A DNA stretch of 64,000 nucleotides from Liolophura sinensis (GCF_032854445.1 NC_088298.1:15117504-15181503); one strand, 5' to 3'. Positions 22,806 to 35,034 are shown, numbered from the stretch's first letter. Notes: a model not told the origin generated them from the sequence alone. Translations and numbers: made by a program.

Positions 22806-24184
22806 CGAAACAAAAAGAAACATATATTATCATCTGTGCACCTAAACACACCCACACTAAATTAATTTTTAAAATATATTTTTTAAAAATTTCACCTTGC
22901 TGATCAACCAAATTCAATACAGCAACTTTCTACACAATCCTTTCCTCATTGAAAACTTCACACTAAAGAGAAACTTCAAAGAAAAGATGGAATAAACATC
23001 TGTTTCAGTTATAATGTTATTTAAAAAAAAAAAAGGCCCTCACAGCCTTGTTGGAGGGAAATGAGTTTGTTTATTCTACAAGACTAGAATAACAGACTGT
23101 ACCAAAAAGAATGTCAGAATAATTGAATCCTTTTCCGCAACACAAGCTAGGTTAAGAGTTCTGAGATCCATAAACTGGTACAGACACTTCAGGTTTTGGT
23201 TACATTAACCGGTAACAGAGGACATGTAAAAAATGCGGAATGATACAGGCACTTGACAAAGGAGTGTGTGAAAATTGATCTAAAAGAAAAAAATACGGAG
23301 GAAGGAGGACAGATGGAGGGAAAGGGAATTTTTGTTGAAATGTGAAAAGATGAGCGAAGATTAAAAAAAAAAGAAGTTACAAGGAAAAGAAGGAAAATAT
23401 TTTCCCATTTTAAATGATAAAATCATAATGTGAATCGAGGCTAAAAATCACTAGAGGGAAAATGAGTACTTTTGCAAAAAATTCCCAATATTCTGCACGA
23501 AAAAAAAAAAAACAAACTCAACATTTTCATTGAGCAGCACATTTGCCCAAGATCACAAACCACGCTGACATCAAAGCTACAAGATGAAGAAAAGAACGAT
23601 GGGAACCCTTCAAGAAAAGACACAGCTTCCTCATAAATATTCAAATGAAACAATTGTGTGTAAAAAAAAAAGGGTTTTTTTACCACCAACTTCTGATATA
23701 TGGGGCTTACAAATAATCAGTAAAGGGTAAACGAACACATTAGTAAACATTGCCCGACGTAGAAATTAGCACGGAACATGGCTGTCATGGTTTTTGCCAG
23801 CAAATAGGGAAGGCTGTATTCTCTTACTTGCTCAAATCTCAGGAAAAACTTTAGCTTGTTGCAAAACTGTGCTTTTTTACATGTACATGTATATATGACT
23901 AGCATCATTTCAAGCATTATTCTAATCATCTGATTTGAGTGTGGAGATGCAGAAATCCTGGGTTTCTATCTTGAAATGTTTGCAAGTGCCGCTGCACTGA
24001 GACAGCATTAAGGACACCAGACAGGACTTTCAGCCCACTTGAAGCTGAGCACACTCGGCTGGCCATGGCTTTGGCCTTTAATATGCCTATACAACAAGAA
24101 ACAAAAGATGGACAGATATTGCTTAAGCACCAGTTTCTAACAAAGTTTTCAAGATGAGTGATGCTGAGAGATTTGTGGGAGGGG
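22806..24184. other. Unassigned non-coding DNA
   Basis: Many short A runs. Purine-rich stretches at 23270-23400. No gene recognised. Confidence 0.4.
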
Positions 24185-24575
24185 AAAACAGAATAATCCA
24201 GAATAATTAAACCAAGGTGTCCAGAATAAACCAAGGTGTCCAGAACAAACCAAGATGTCCAGAATAAACCAAGGTGTCCAGAATAAACCAAGGTGTCCAG
24301 AATAAATGAAGGTATCCGGATTAAATCAAAGCTTCGAGAATAACCAAAATGTCCAGAATAAACCATGGTGTCCAGAATAACCAAGGTGTCCAGACTAAAC
24401 CAAGGTGTCCAGAATAAACCAAGGTGTCCAGAATAAATCAAAGCTTCCAGACTAAACCAAAGTGTCCACAATAACCAAAGTGTCCACAACAAACCACGGT
24501 GTCCAGAATAAACAAACTGTCCAGAATAATCGAATTGTCCAGAATAACCAAAACGTCCAGGATAAACCAAGGTAA
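24185..24575. repeat. 19-bp minisatellite, about 20 copies
   Basis: Unit AATAAACCAAGGTGTCCAG, with variants of 18 bp (AATAACCAA...). Three units make 57 bp, so all three minus-strand frames stay partly open; the 217-codon frame (23926-24579) with its W-T-L / Y-S-G-H repeats is an artefact of the array. Confidence 0.95.
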
Positions 24576-24984
24576 CCAACCCAATATGAACACATGCACC
24601 TGTATAAATTCATAGGAAAATAAACAATTAAAATACATTTATTTCCTGTAACAACAAGTATGTCAACTTTGTATTCTGTAAACAAACATTTTTCAGTTCA
24701 TTTTCTCAACAGGTTGCCATGGGAATGACAGCAGGTTTATCTCTGCAGAAAATGCGTTTAAGTGCTCTGATTGGCTGGTTATCTGTAGGAGATAAAGACC
24801 TGACAGCCAAAAGTCAAAACTTATCTCCTCTGCTGACAGATTGGCCAAAAATACAGGTGCACAGAGAGTGAACTGCACTGTATGAATATAGGAGTACATA
24901 TACATGTACAGGCTGCAGTAGACATGTCACTCCAGCCCAGGGATGGGAAGCTGTGGGTGGAAATGATGATGACTTAATATGTAT

Positions 24985-25165
24985 TTATTTACTAGTATTT
25001 GATTGTTGCTTAACGCACAGCTCAAAAAAGTCTCACTTAGGCATAGGCTCTGGCTCTGGTCGGTTTTCTCCCTAACCACCCTAATGCTGGCCGCCTTCGT
25101 ATATATATGTAAGTAAATTGTAAATTTTAAAAGTATGGTGTAATCACCATTTAGAAAAATAAACA
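24985..25165. mobile_element. SINE-1 fragments in inverted arrangement
   Basis: Begins with a minus-strand SINE-1 tail (TATTTGATTGTTGCTTAACGC, CTCACTTAGGC) and switches near 25050-25060 to plus-strand SINE-1 sequence (GGTCGGTTTTCTCCCTAACC, CTAATGCTGGCCGCCTTCGT, AGTATGGTGTAATCACCA). The right part has lost the GTGAAATATTCTTG block. Likely two insertions or a twin-priming-like rearrangement. Confidence 0.6.
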
Positions 25166-25224
25166 ATAACTATACAACAGCAGTTAGTTTTGAGCATCTC
25201 AGGAGTAAGCCATTGGTAAGTTAT

Positions 25225-25460
25225 TGGCACTGCTCTTTTATCTAGTGCTGCTTCACTGAGATGCCTTACCAAAAGCAAGTAAGACACAGTGGCCAAGCTG
25301 ATACGGGTCAACCAGTGGTTGCACTATCCCCTTCATGCTGAACGCCAAGCGAGTTACAACTTCCTCTTTTAAGGCCTTAGGTGTTACTCGACCCAGGATT
25401 GACCTTGGATCTACCACTCCCGAAGCGGATGCTCTACCAACTGTGCTATTAGGGCCGGTC
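25225..25460 (-). mobile_element. SINE-2, 3'-truncated, tRNA head intact
   Basis: On the plus strand it starts in the core (CTCTTTTATCTAGTGCTGC), passes GTTGCACTATCCCCTTCATG and CCAGGATTGACCTTGGATC, and ends with GCTCTACCAACTGTGCTAT and AGGGCCGG, the complement of the A-box head. The (ACTC)n 3' end is missing. Confidence 0.9.
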
Positions 25461-25932
25461 AATATTATTAGAGAGCAAATGGTCTTCAACAAAAATTAGA
25501 TCACTACAATATGGCTTATCCGATATGGCTTAATATTGTCACTACAAAAAGCCGTACGAATTGAGAGGCGGGGAGGGGGTAGTGGAGAGGGTTACATATA
25601 AATGCTCTTGGAATGCATATACATGTAAGAGGTTATGAAATACAAGCTGTCTGAAACTACATTAAAACATCCATGCACTCAGCCACTGTGCATCTGTCAC
25701 CTTGCAAAAGCAATGGTTGAGAATATAAATAGCTTGCCATTGAGGGGATTGAATCCGAACATCAACTTTACAAAAACCATAACCTCCAAATCTGTGAGCT
25801 AAATAAAGAAGCTTATAAAACCAAGAATAACTTTCCTTTTATAACAAGTGCTTTGAAGAAATTAACTTCAAAATCTTTTGAGCACTCTGTGCACGCCATG
25901 CATCCTTGGTTCTTTCCAACCCCAGTTTTAAG

Positions 25933-26094
25933 AATTAGGTTAAATACGGCTTCTCAATTTTGGGTACCATAAATTGGGACAAAATCAATTAGGTTAAATA
26001 CAGCTTCTCAATTTTGGGTACCATAAATTGGGACAAAATCAATTAGGTTAAATACGGCCTCTCAATTTTGGGTACCATAAATTGGGACAAAATC
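25933..26094. repeat. 54-bp tandem triplication
   Basis: Three near-identical units starting AATTAGGTTAAATACGGC at 25933, 25987 and 26041, with only two or three differences between units, implying recent expansion. Confidence 0.95.
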
Positions 26095-27287
26095 AATGAA
26101 GTATTGAAACAGATAAAAATTTGTACAAAATTAAACTAAATAGTGGTATGCAACCTAAAGATGCGAAAATAATATTATATTATATATGTTACAACATTTT
26201 CAACATATAAGGCTTAAGGCTTTCTTACACTAATTTGGCTGAAAATGGCTATCTACTCGTAATGGATGCAAATGTAACATGAAGATAAAAACATAAAAAG
26301 CTAGAATCAACGCACTTACAAGAAACCAAGAAGCAATTTGTCCTACACATTTACTTGATGAACAGCAAAAATGTGGGCAAAATAAACAAAAAAGTATAAA
26401 AATGCTAAGTCAGCAGAATTTCATCTCACAAGCCATCATGTGATTGTCAGACATTTTCGGCCTGGCTGAGGGCCTTATCGCATTGGTCTTTCCTTGTGAT
26501 ATCAAGATGAACATTATCAGCGAGGAATGCCGAACCACGCGTCTCGGGCGAGGTACCAACCATACCACCAAGAGTTATGAGGCAAGGGTGCGTAATAAAG
26601 ATGTAGCTGTGGTTACAGAAAGGTTAACCCATCACTCAAGTAGTGACGGCTGCATTAGCTCTGCCATGTACGTGCTAGTACACAGCGACTGCGCAGCAAC
26701 AACACAGCGGCTGCACATGTAGGTACTTAATCTATGATACATGTACATTTATAGCCCAGGATTGTACCATGTCATTTTTTCTTAATCTTTAACCTTTATG
26801 TATACATCTTGACAAACACGTACACATACATGTATTGTGTACATTACATCCTTCACTTCAACATGTATCTTTTCGTGAATTCCTGCAAAATGCATGTACA
26901 TATCCTGCACTGTACAACTGAATATTTTAACTCAGTAAATGTCTTCTCATGTCCATACCAAATACAGAAATTGAACGGCAAACATGGAAAAAACATACAT
27001 GCTTTTTGACACCTATCCTTCCAAGATGTGATTCTGTTAAACAAATATAAGTTTTTCACATATAAATGAAATTTTTAAGTTCAAAACACATGTACATTGT
27101 ACGTCCCTAACTGAAGTATTTCAGGGGTACATGTATCTTCACTTCAGTAAAGGATTGTAAATACTGAAAATATACGCTTTTCATTTTTCCCAGCCTTTTC
27201 TTATCTGGCTTGATCTAGTCTATATTTGGACATTATTTGGAAAAAAAAACAATCTTCAGTTTCTGAAGTATACATTTTTTTCTCTTT
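26095..27287. other. Unassigned DNA, with a GC-richer unique block at 26440-26730
   Basis: The 26440-26730 block is less AT-rich than its surroundings, contains several CpGs and a 92-codon plus-strand frame (26444-26722) with no recognised motif. It could be a conserved non-coding element or exon; I cannot decide. The rest holds only scattered TACATGTA words. Confidence 0.35.
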
Positions 27288-27330
27288 AAAAGCCCGGGCC
27301 CAGTTGTTAAAAAGTGGATAAAGACAAAAG
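27288..27330. mobile_element. Possible foldback/MITE terminus
   Basis: AGCCCGGGCCCAGTTGTTAA followed by AAGTGGATAAAGAC resembles a terminal motif (GGGCCCAGTTGTT...GTGGATAA) I associate with short DNA transposons in marine invertebrates. An opposite end was not found within the next few hundred bases. Confidence 0.35.
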
Positions 27331-28458
27331 CCCTATATGACTTTAGTCCAGACTAAAGTGTTATTTACTTTGCATTGAGGCAAGACTGGTATTAAGATTT
27401 AGGTCTGACTTACACGTAATTTTACTACACTTCTCAATTTGAATAACTAGCCTCTGGAGACTGAATTTTGTAATATAATTTAAAGTTTAAAAGACATTTA
27501 TACCCACAAGCACAGGTAACTGGAACATTTCACAGGTGCATACTCTTGTTAGGTACAGGTGCACCTAAACCAATTATCATCATCAATTTCTTGTTTCAAA
27601 TGTACAGGGCAAAACCTAACTGTAACAGTACAATTTATTTATTTATTTACATGTATTTGATTGGTGTTTTACACTACCAAATGTATACACCAGCATGTGT
27701 ACAGTATATCAGGGCAAACACTATACAAATGTGAGTGTACATCATATGTATGTGTATTAGAATACATTCTTCAGAATCTTAAGCTAAATGCACTCAGGTG
27801 CTCAGGTGTTTTCTATAGAGGGGGAAGGGGAGGGGGGTAACAGGGGCGGGGGGAGTGGTTTGCAGCGAGAATGGGATGAGCCCAGGGTGAGATGGGGAGT
27901 GCCCCCCAAGGGGCGACCATACCGCTAAGTGCTTTCTACCTAGGATACGATGCCGTTTACGCTACTTGGCACAGTGCCAGATACGAGACTCAGGTGAGAA
28001 TTCAGCAAAGGTCAACGACACCAAAGGTCAATCAGATGAAGTTCTATTGTATCCTGGCTCCCCAGGCTGTAGTTTTGGATGCCTGCCAGGTATATCATAT
28101 GTTTTTGTTAGTTAGTGTACTCTGAGCGCTGTGTACGTGTGTATGTGTTCGTGAGTTTATCCTACAAACTGCCGATCAGCTGTACGATGTAGTAAACAAC
28201 AGCATGATCTCTTTAATACAATACTGCCACAATATGTACATATCAATCATAAGTATTTGTGAGTACAGTCAAACTCTCGCCTGTTGGATGCACTCCATGG
28301 GATCAGACCTGCCACAGTACATGTAAATACTAGTTTGTCATATAAACAGCAAAGACGCAAAGAAATGCTTGTACAATAAATTATAAATGATAAATTATCA
28401 GATGACAACAACAACAATGGACATTACTTTACAACAATCACAATTTTGGCACCGATTC
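27331..28458. other. Unassigned DNA with a SINE-1 tail fragment and a G-rich tract
   Basis: 27632-27675 holds only the tail end of a minus-strand SINE-1 ((TTTA)n then TTGATTGGTGTTTTACACTA). 27820-27865 is G-rich. A 77-codon frame at 27892-28125 is followed by CCAG|GTATAT, a possible donor, but no acceptor or homology supports an exon. Confidence 0.4.
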
Positions 28459-28700
28459 TGTCAGGTGTCTGGCAAGGTGTCAGGCAAGGTGTCATGCATG
28501 TATTCACCCATAAACTCGTGATCAAACTGTCAGGTGTCTGGGAAGGTGTCATGCATGTATTCACCCATAAACTCATGATCAAACTGTCAGGTGTCTGGCA
28601 AGGTGTCATGCATGTATTCACCCATAAACTCGTGATCAAACTGTCAGGTGTCTGGCAAGGTGTCATGCATGTATTCACCCATAAACTCGTGATCAAACTG
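28459..28700. repeat. 57-bp tandem array, about 4 copies
   Basis: TGTCAGGTGTCTGG recurs at 28459, 28528, 28585 and 28642. The first unit carries an extra 12-bp internal duplication (GGCAAGGTGTCA). With a period divisible by 3, both strands stay open (103 and 87 codons); these frames are artefacts. Confidence 0.95.
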
Positions 28701-28796
28701 ATCATGTAAATATTGATTTTGTACATGTATTTCATGTTTGTATGTTTGTACTTATTTAGTAGTGCTAGGCCAATGGACAGCCACTGGTCAAAAGGA

Positions 28797-28890
28797 GTGA
28801 GTGAGTGAGTGAGTCAGTGAGTCAGTGAGTCAGTGAGTGGGTGAGTGGGTGGGTGAGTGAGTGAGAGAGTGAGTGCTTGGGGTTTAACGT
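28797..28890 (-). repeat. Expanded (ACTC)n tail joined to a SINE-2 3' end
   Basis: About 75 bp of GAGT/CAGT/GGGT repeats followed by GCTTGGGGTTTAACGT, the complement of the SINE-2 3' end. The rest of SINE-2 is missing: sequence switches within 20 bp to unrelated DNA and then to SINE-1. The microsatellite has grown from the retroposon tail. Confidence 0.85.
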
Positions 28891-28964
28891 GGACTGGTCA
28901 AAGGGCTGAAGGCTGTTATAGTACCACTTTGGACAGCTTAGCCAATGTTCATGTATATTCACAA

Positions 28965-29092
28965 ACTGGGTGTTCATGGGAAAGTCTATCAGCAGCCTGC
29001 AGAGGGTTGTGGGTTTCCACCATAATGCTGGCTGTCTTCATATAAGTTAAATATTCTTGAGTACGGTGTAAAACAGCTATCGAATAATTAAA
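28965..29092 (+). mobile_element. SINE-1, 3' half only
   Basis: Contains GGGAAAGTCTATCAGCAGCC, GTGGGTTTCCACCATAATGC and TATTCTTGAGTACGGTGTAA with a short A/T tail. The head and a segment before CACCATAATG are deleted. Confidence 0.8.
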
Positions 29093-30162
29093 TATAAACT
29101 GGGAGCGCAAACAATACGAGAAAAATTAAACATACTGCCCAAGTCTGCACCTACATGGGTACAAGTAGCCAGCTATTTGTACACAGAAAAGAAAGAAATG
29201 CAAACAAAGATCATAAAAGGCCTAGATTCAAAATTGCCATAGAATTTCAGTACCATTTTTTCAGCTCAAAAAAAAAAATAAATAAAAAAACCACATGTAC
29301 CTTGATGAAAGGAAGCTTTTTGGAGCACAGATCCATTAGCCCTGATTGGTTCAGCATTAAGGGGTCTCTCAGAACTTCTTTGACTGATCAAAATCTAATT
29401 AGGTCTAGAGGCAAGTGTCTCAAATTACATCAGCACTGCCTTACCCATTCAAAGATGGTTCCACACACATTAAGACATTCACCAGGTGCGTAAAGGAATG
29501 CCAAATTATAGAGTTATGTCATCTTAGATTTATAACAAGACAAGACCAGAATTTTCACAGAATTTTTTTTTATCATTACTCCTACAGCATGTGGACTATT
29601 CCTGCGGTTCTAGGAATTATCGAGAAAGGATTTCAACGCAAATCCTTTTGTGCCCTTTGTTGCCATGGAGACCATCAAAAATAGAAAAATACTGTGGAAT
29701 AAAACTCTTCCGTACACGTCTCTGACTTCATGTACAATCCATGTATTAGGAAAACGATAAAAATCAGGTATTAAACCTTGGGTAGAGTGGGTGGGGGGTG
29801 AGGGGGGGGGGGGTAGTGGCGGTAGGAGAAGGAAGTAGAAGACTAGCAATATGTTGATCACATGACTATAAAATCTCTAAGGGGTATTATTTATTTAATT
29901 ATTTGATTCGTGATTTCTGTACAGAATCATGGCAAGTATTATCTTGGGGCCACCATTAATGGATGCAATTTACCAAAATTATTTTAGTAGCTTTATTATT
30001 ACTATATACTGCTTCCAGCTTATAGTTGTGGCCGGGTTTTATCGTAGTATTTATGAAGAAAGCATATGGATCGAAAACCTGTGTAACATTTGAAATTTAC
30101 ACGTAGGTGGGGGACTGATGCCCTGATTTCTCACTCTGAATATGGGCAGAGACCAGATTGGT
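29093..30162. other. Unassigned non-coding DNA with a poly-G tract
   Basis: 29790-29825 is G-rich (GGGTGAGGGGGGGGGGGG). No gene or repeat family otherwise. Confidence 0.4.
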
Positions 30163-30420
30163 TTGGATTTATTTATTTATCTGATTCGTAGTTTACCACG
30201 TACTCAAGTTTGATTTTTTGATTTGACTGGTGTTTTACGCCGTTCTCAAGAATATTTCACTTATATGACGGCGGCCAGCATTACGGTGAGTGGAAACCAG
30301 GCAGAGCCCGGGGAAACCGTACTCAAGAATATTTCACTTATATGAATATGGCCAGGAAACCGAGCAGAGTCTGGGGGAAACCCATGACCATAAACAGGCT
30401 GCTGGCGGACTTAGATTGGT
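30163..30420 (-). mobile_element. Three stacked SINE-1 fragments
   Basis: Minus-strand SINE-1 3' ends occur three times in direct succession: a tail with CACGTACTCAAG (30163-30205), a second with CGCCGTTCTCAAGAATATTT through AGAGCCCGGGGAAAC (30210-30316), and a third starting CGTACTCAAGAATATTTCAC (30318) through TGGGGGAAACCCATGACC. Only the third reaches the central domain. Confidence 0.8.
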
Positions 30421-30530
30421 TTTGAACCTGTATGTGGAAGGCTCATTGGCTAATTGTTCTGGATTCGTGTACTTCTTCACTGATTCGTTGACTTACTAAG
30501 AGAAACGATCAAGTGGACAATTACTGTTTT

Positions 30531-30700
30531 CTATTTATTTATTTATTTATTTATTTATCGGAATGTTGTTTAAGGCTATACTCAAGGATTTTTAGGCCAT
30601 GGGGGTCAGTTTTATGGGTGGAGGAAACTAGAAAGCCTGTTATAAACCATCCACCTCTGGCACATTACTAGTTAACTTTCCCACATGTACTAAATCTTCA
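30531..30700 (-). mobile_element. Very old SINE-like element
   Basis: A (TTTA)n run (30531-30558) is followed by TGTTGTTTAAGGCTATACTC, GGGTGGAGGAAACTAGAAAG and CTTTCCCACATG. The order parallels a minus-strand SINE-1 but with low identity; 59860-60070 looks similar, so this may be a separate old subfamily. Confidence 0.4.
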
Positions 30701-33499
30701 TGGATAGCAATTTAACTTCATGTAAGACCACACAACACTGTAATTGCTTAAAGTCTTTCAAGAGAACGATGGGAGGAGGAGAATTCTGAAAATTTGTGGT
30801 CAGAGAATGGTATTGAACCTACAACCTTCTGTGACCTACAGACTGACACGCAAGCACCTTGAAAACTTAGCCGCAGCACGACCCCCTCTCTACTGCTTGG
30901 GTCCTCAGGATTAAAATGTCTACCATACTACTGACACCAGAATGTCTCTGTGCTGGAGTGGCCCTTACTTAAGCTTGACTTAACTGCCAGATAATCAAAT
31001 AAGCTCCAGGGTGGTGATACGTGTACAAGTTACCAACTCTGACACGCTCAAAGCCGGACTTGCTCGGCGTAACAAGTAAATAAATACATGCCACGATTCT
31101 AATTCTTGCCAAAGAAAAAAAAATAAAAATTCTATCAGGGCCTTTGCCAGTGAGCTCGTCACAAACAAAAATTCAATAACCACAGTAATTTAATTCCATT
31201 TCAAAGCCACCTCATGTCAGGTTTAACGAGGATCGCACGTTTTCCAATACTCACTGCCACTATCCAATGCTCGCTGCCACTATCCAATGCAGATACAATT
31301 TAACAATTAGCACATGGGTTGGCAAACAAGGATACCCAGGCTGGATCGAGCTTTGGAAGTTGTGAGAGATTTCTGTCAGGCTTTAGACTGTGTGTTACAT
31401 CATCCAATTATTCAAGTGTTTAGTCTCGTTTTCTGAACAACAGAAAATGGCCTATAGTCTGTGTCATTTTGCAAATTTTTTTCTTCTCCAGAATATCATT
31501 TCCTTTGCTAAATTCTTCAACAGCTTTAATTTCATGAACAGTTTCATACCATATATAACAGAATAATTCTCTTTTCTGAAAAGCAAAAAAATAAAATGTT
31601 GGGAAATTTACAAATATATTGCACAATCCCAATCAAGAAATTCAATTTTTAATTTTCTAGATCTAAGAACAAAGCTACACCGAATAGCGTCCAGGTAATA
31701 ATAATTCCAAAACATTTCTGACTTATGGAACCGCTCATTTTGGGATTCAAAATTTCTCATTTTTCACATTACAAGCTTGCACATCTATGTAACACTGGTG
31801 CCGATTTCCTTAGGGAGACGCTCGAATCCAAACATGGAATATCAAAAGTCGATAATCCAGATTCAAACAGACCGGTGTCAAGTTTCATTTCCTTCTCCGC
31901 TGTTTTCATCTGCATAAACATTACCGCAAGGAGCGACAAATTTTTGCGGATTGCAGTGTTACGGTTGAACTGTTTTAACGCAATCTTCAGTAAGATTGCT
32001 CAGACTGCGATGAAGTAAAGTGGAGAAGACTGTTTAACTCTGTTTGGAGAGTCCCAAACAGGCCGAAGTGCGCCGAGGTTTCCATTAAACAGATACACAG
32101 AACGTGTGGTATCGTTTCTGACTTTTCAATCTACAAGAATGGCTAGGACTTGAATTATAGATAACTAAATTGTTTATAATCTCAATGGGATGCGTTTCAT
32201 GTAGAGAAATGCGGAATAACAGAGAAAGGCATTGAATTACGGCAGCAGAAAATTTGGGGCTTAATGTGATTGGGACGTGGGCCGGTAAAAGATTGCTATT
32301 TGAGCATGGAATTCCTGACAGTTTGGATGGTTCTTTGAATAATTCAAAAGAAAATCGGCGAACTTGCACGTACATGTATACCTTGATGATGTAAATCTGC
32401 GGACTTGAGATGCATTTGGAAGCTCCATCCAAGAAATGACACAAACACTACGCAATTCCATGGTTTGACTTTTAAATGAACTCTGTCTTTTAAAGCCCCA
32501 CTTTAGCCCCTAGAAAATAGCAGAAATGGCGCATGTACAATGCATGTGTTTACATTTCAGACTGTGTAATTACCTTGAGACAGTACTGCAAGACCGATGT
32601 GCAAAACGAGTGGTAACTCTTCAGATGAAGGTAACAAAATAGGGTTATCTTGAACGGATTTTCTTGAGGCAAGAGTGTCAATGAGACGAACAGTGTACAT
32701 GTAGATGTTCATGTTCACAAAGATTACTATTCTTGTTTCTACAGAATACATGACTTGACACGGAATTGAACTCGTGTTTACCAGATGGAAATTTAAAGCA
32801 CTACCAAGTGTACGGTAGCTTAATCACACTAATTATACAACACTTATCAAATAGATGCTTTGCCAGGTGTTAACAGAACACAAACATGCCCTTTCCTCCT
32901 TTTTCAATTACAGGCAACATCTAGAAAAACACATGTACAAGGGGAATAATTCAGCCTTGTTCTGAGAGTAAGTCCGAAATCTTGCAAACAATTACAAAAA
33001 AAGCCAATGTTCTTCAAAACTTCTGAAGATGCTGACAATAATGTTAAGAAAGTGTGTCAAAAATCTGGACTGCCAGACTTTATTACATGTAGTTTCAAAG
33101 TAACAAACACAATGATTTGTCTACCTGAACACAGGTAAAATTACATGTATGAAAACTTGATGCCAAAAGGAGCCTGTAAAATTTCATTAGACTCAGATTT
33201 TTGTCTATTTTATTCCTTCTAATTTATAAGAGTCATATTGAAGGCTACAAAAAGGCCCTGACTAGAACACTCGAACTGGAAACTACGTGTAAAAAATTGG
33301 GCTTACATAATTTACAATAATGTTTACATTAAATAAATAAATTACTTTTAAGTACTTAATCCCCACAAAAAGGGACATCACGTTACATGTGTATTGTATG
33401 CTTGTGGATACAATGCCAGCATTTTGGCTTGTCCGCTAACCACAGTGAAAACCACAACATATCAAATGTCAATAAATATGCTACTATAAACACCACTTA
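30701..33499. other. Unassigned non-coding DNA
   Basis: Contains a small 20-bp duplication (TCCAATRCTCRCTGCCACTA at 31243-31282). Open frames at 31725-32018 (+) and 32085-32444 (-) have no recognisable domain. No repeat family seen. Confidence 0.4.
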
Positions 33500-33640
33500 G
33501 TTATGACAAGCAATTGATCTGACCTTTCCCGACCTCAACAGAACGTGTGTCGGCTGTCAATCAAACTCACGGCTGGCGACCGTGACCTCTGCTTAATGAA
33601 TGATCCTTCTGTGAGTGACATTGGCAAACCACAACGCAAT
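33500..33640. promoter_or_regulatory. Candidate enhancer-like block
   Basis: A GC-richer non-repeat block with CTGTCAATCA at 33554-33563, whose complement TGATTGACAG is the composite PBX-MEIS/PREP site, plus a TGACCT half-site at 33581-33586. Known factor motifs; function here is inference. Confidence 0.3.
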
Positions 33641-33854
33641 TTGGTAACATGTGGTCCGTTGGTTACAACTGAAGTAATCGTACTGCGACAACAACATCGG
33701 TGCAAAGGTTAAGTTTGATACAATGTATGTTACTGTATTGCGTACATCAATGTAAAAGTGTTCATGAGTTTATCAATATCTTTCACTCTCACATACATGT
33801 AAATAAATAATGATTAAGAGTCAATAAATAAATACGTTAACGAGCCAACATGTA

Positions 33855-34362
33855 CTTAGTAAAGCTGTAACCAACACAGTGTATTTGCTGCTAGTGGTAT
33901 AAACAATGTGCATGTACTTTGTAATGCTGTAACCAACACAGTGTATTTGCTGCTAGTGGTATAAACAATGTACATGTACTTTGTAATGCTGTAACCAACA
34001 CAGTGTATTGCTGATAATTATGGTATAAACAATGTACATGTACTTTGTAACGCTGTAACCAACACAGTGTATTTGCTGATAATTATGGTATAAACAATAT
34101 GCATGTACTTTGTAACGCTGTAACTAACACAGTGTATTTGCTGATAATTATGGTATAAACAATGTACATGTACTTTGTAACGCTGTAACCAACACAGTCT
34201 ATTTGCTGCTAATGGTATAAACAATGTACATGTACTTTGTAACGCTGTAACCAACACAGTGTATTTGCTGCTAATGGTATAAACAATGTACATGTACTTT
34301 GTAACGCTGTAGCCAACACAGTGTATTTGCTGCTAATGGTATAAACAATGTACATGTACTTA
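33855..34362. repeat. 62- to 65-bp tandem array, about 8 copies
   Basis: Unit: GCTGTAACCAACACAGTGTA, TTTGCTG, CTAGTGG or ATAATTATGG, TATAAACAATGTACATGTAC, TTTGTAAC. Two unit types alternate in blocks: CTGCTARTGGT and CTGATAATTATGGT. Every unit carries a TACATGTA-like palindrome. Confidence 0.95.
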
Positions 34363-35034
34363 CATACACACTTTATGTCACTTGAGTGTTATGTCCTTGT
34401 GAAGTATGATTACTGTCTTATCAGAAATTCAGCACTGGTATCAAAAGTATCATTTAACGGTCTTAATATGATTCTAAACTTTAGCAGGCCAACTTTAGAA
34501 AAAATACAGTATTTGCCCAACATTTGTACAATACACATCAACATATACCTGTACACATTCATCCAAATACTGTAAATGTAGTATACATGTAGTCAGAGTA
34601 ACATGTTTATAAACATGCATACATCTACAGTACCTGCCTAATTATTTATGCACGGTATGTCGTTCTTTAGTATCTGATGTCATATTCAAGAATACTTGCC
34701 ACAGAGGGTGATTTTGGCCAGCAGACAGTCTCATATTAAAATCTAAATCAAGACTGCCATTTTGTTTCAGTTCACTCTGTTCTCAATGAGTAACGTCCAC
34801 TTACATGTAGCTGTTGCTGACTAACACCTTTAACTGCGCTACACAATGTCACTTGCACTTTCAGGTTTATGGGTAAAGAAACAGACTAATGTCCATAACA
34901 CTCATCCTAATCTAGGAATCCTTTCTTTAAAATTTCCTTTCAAACTGGCAAGTTAAGACTTGATCAATTTTTGATCAATTTTGATCAAGAATCAATTATC
35001 CTAGTCTGTGAACTTGACATACAGAACAAAATGC
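34363..35034. other. Unassigned DNA with clustered TTGATCAA
   Basis: TTGATCAATTTT-like words recur at 34961-34988. No gene recognised. Confidence 0.4.

Noticed and set aside
23926-24579. 217-codon open frame, the longest in the window
   Set aside because: It lies almost entirely in a 19-bp array; three units make 57 bp, which keeps frames open. The protein is a W-T-L / Y-S-G-H repeat with no domain.
27892-28125. 77-codon frame followed by CCAG|GTATAT, considered as an exon
   Set aside because: No acceptor with a pyrimidine tract at a matching position, no homology I recognise, and composition is ordinary.
28424-28735. Open frames on both strands with 19-residue repeats
   Set aside because: A 57-bp tandem array explains both; there is no sign of selection for either frame.
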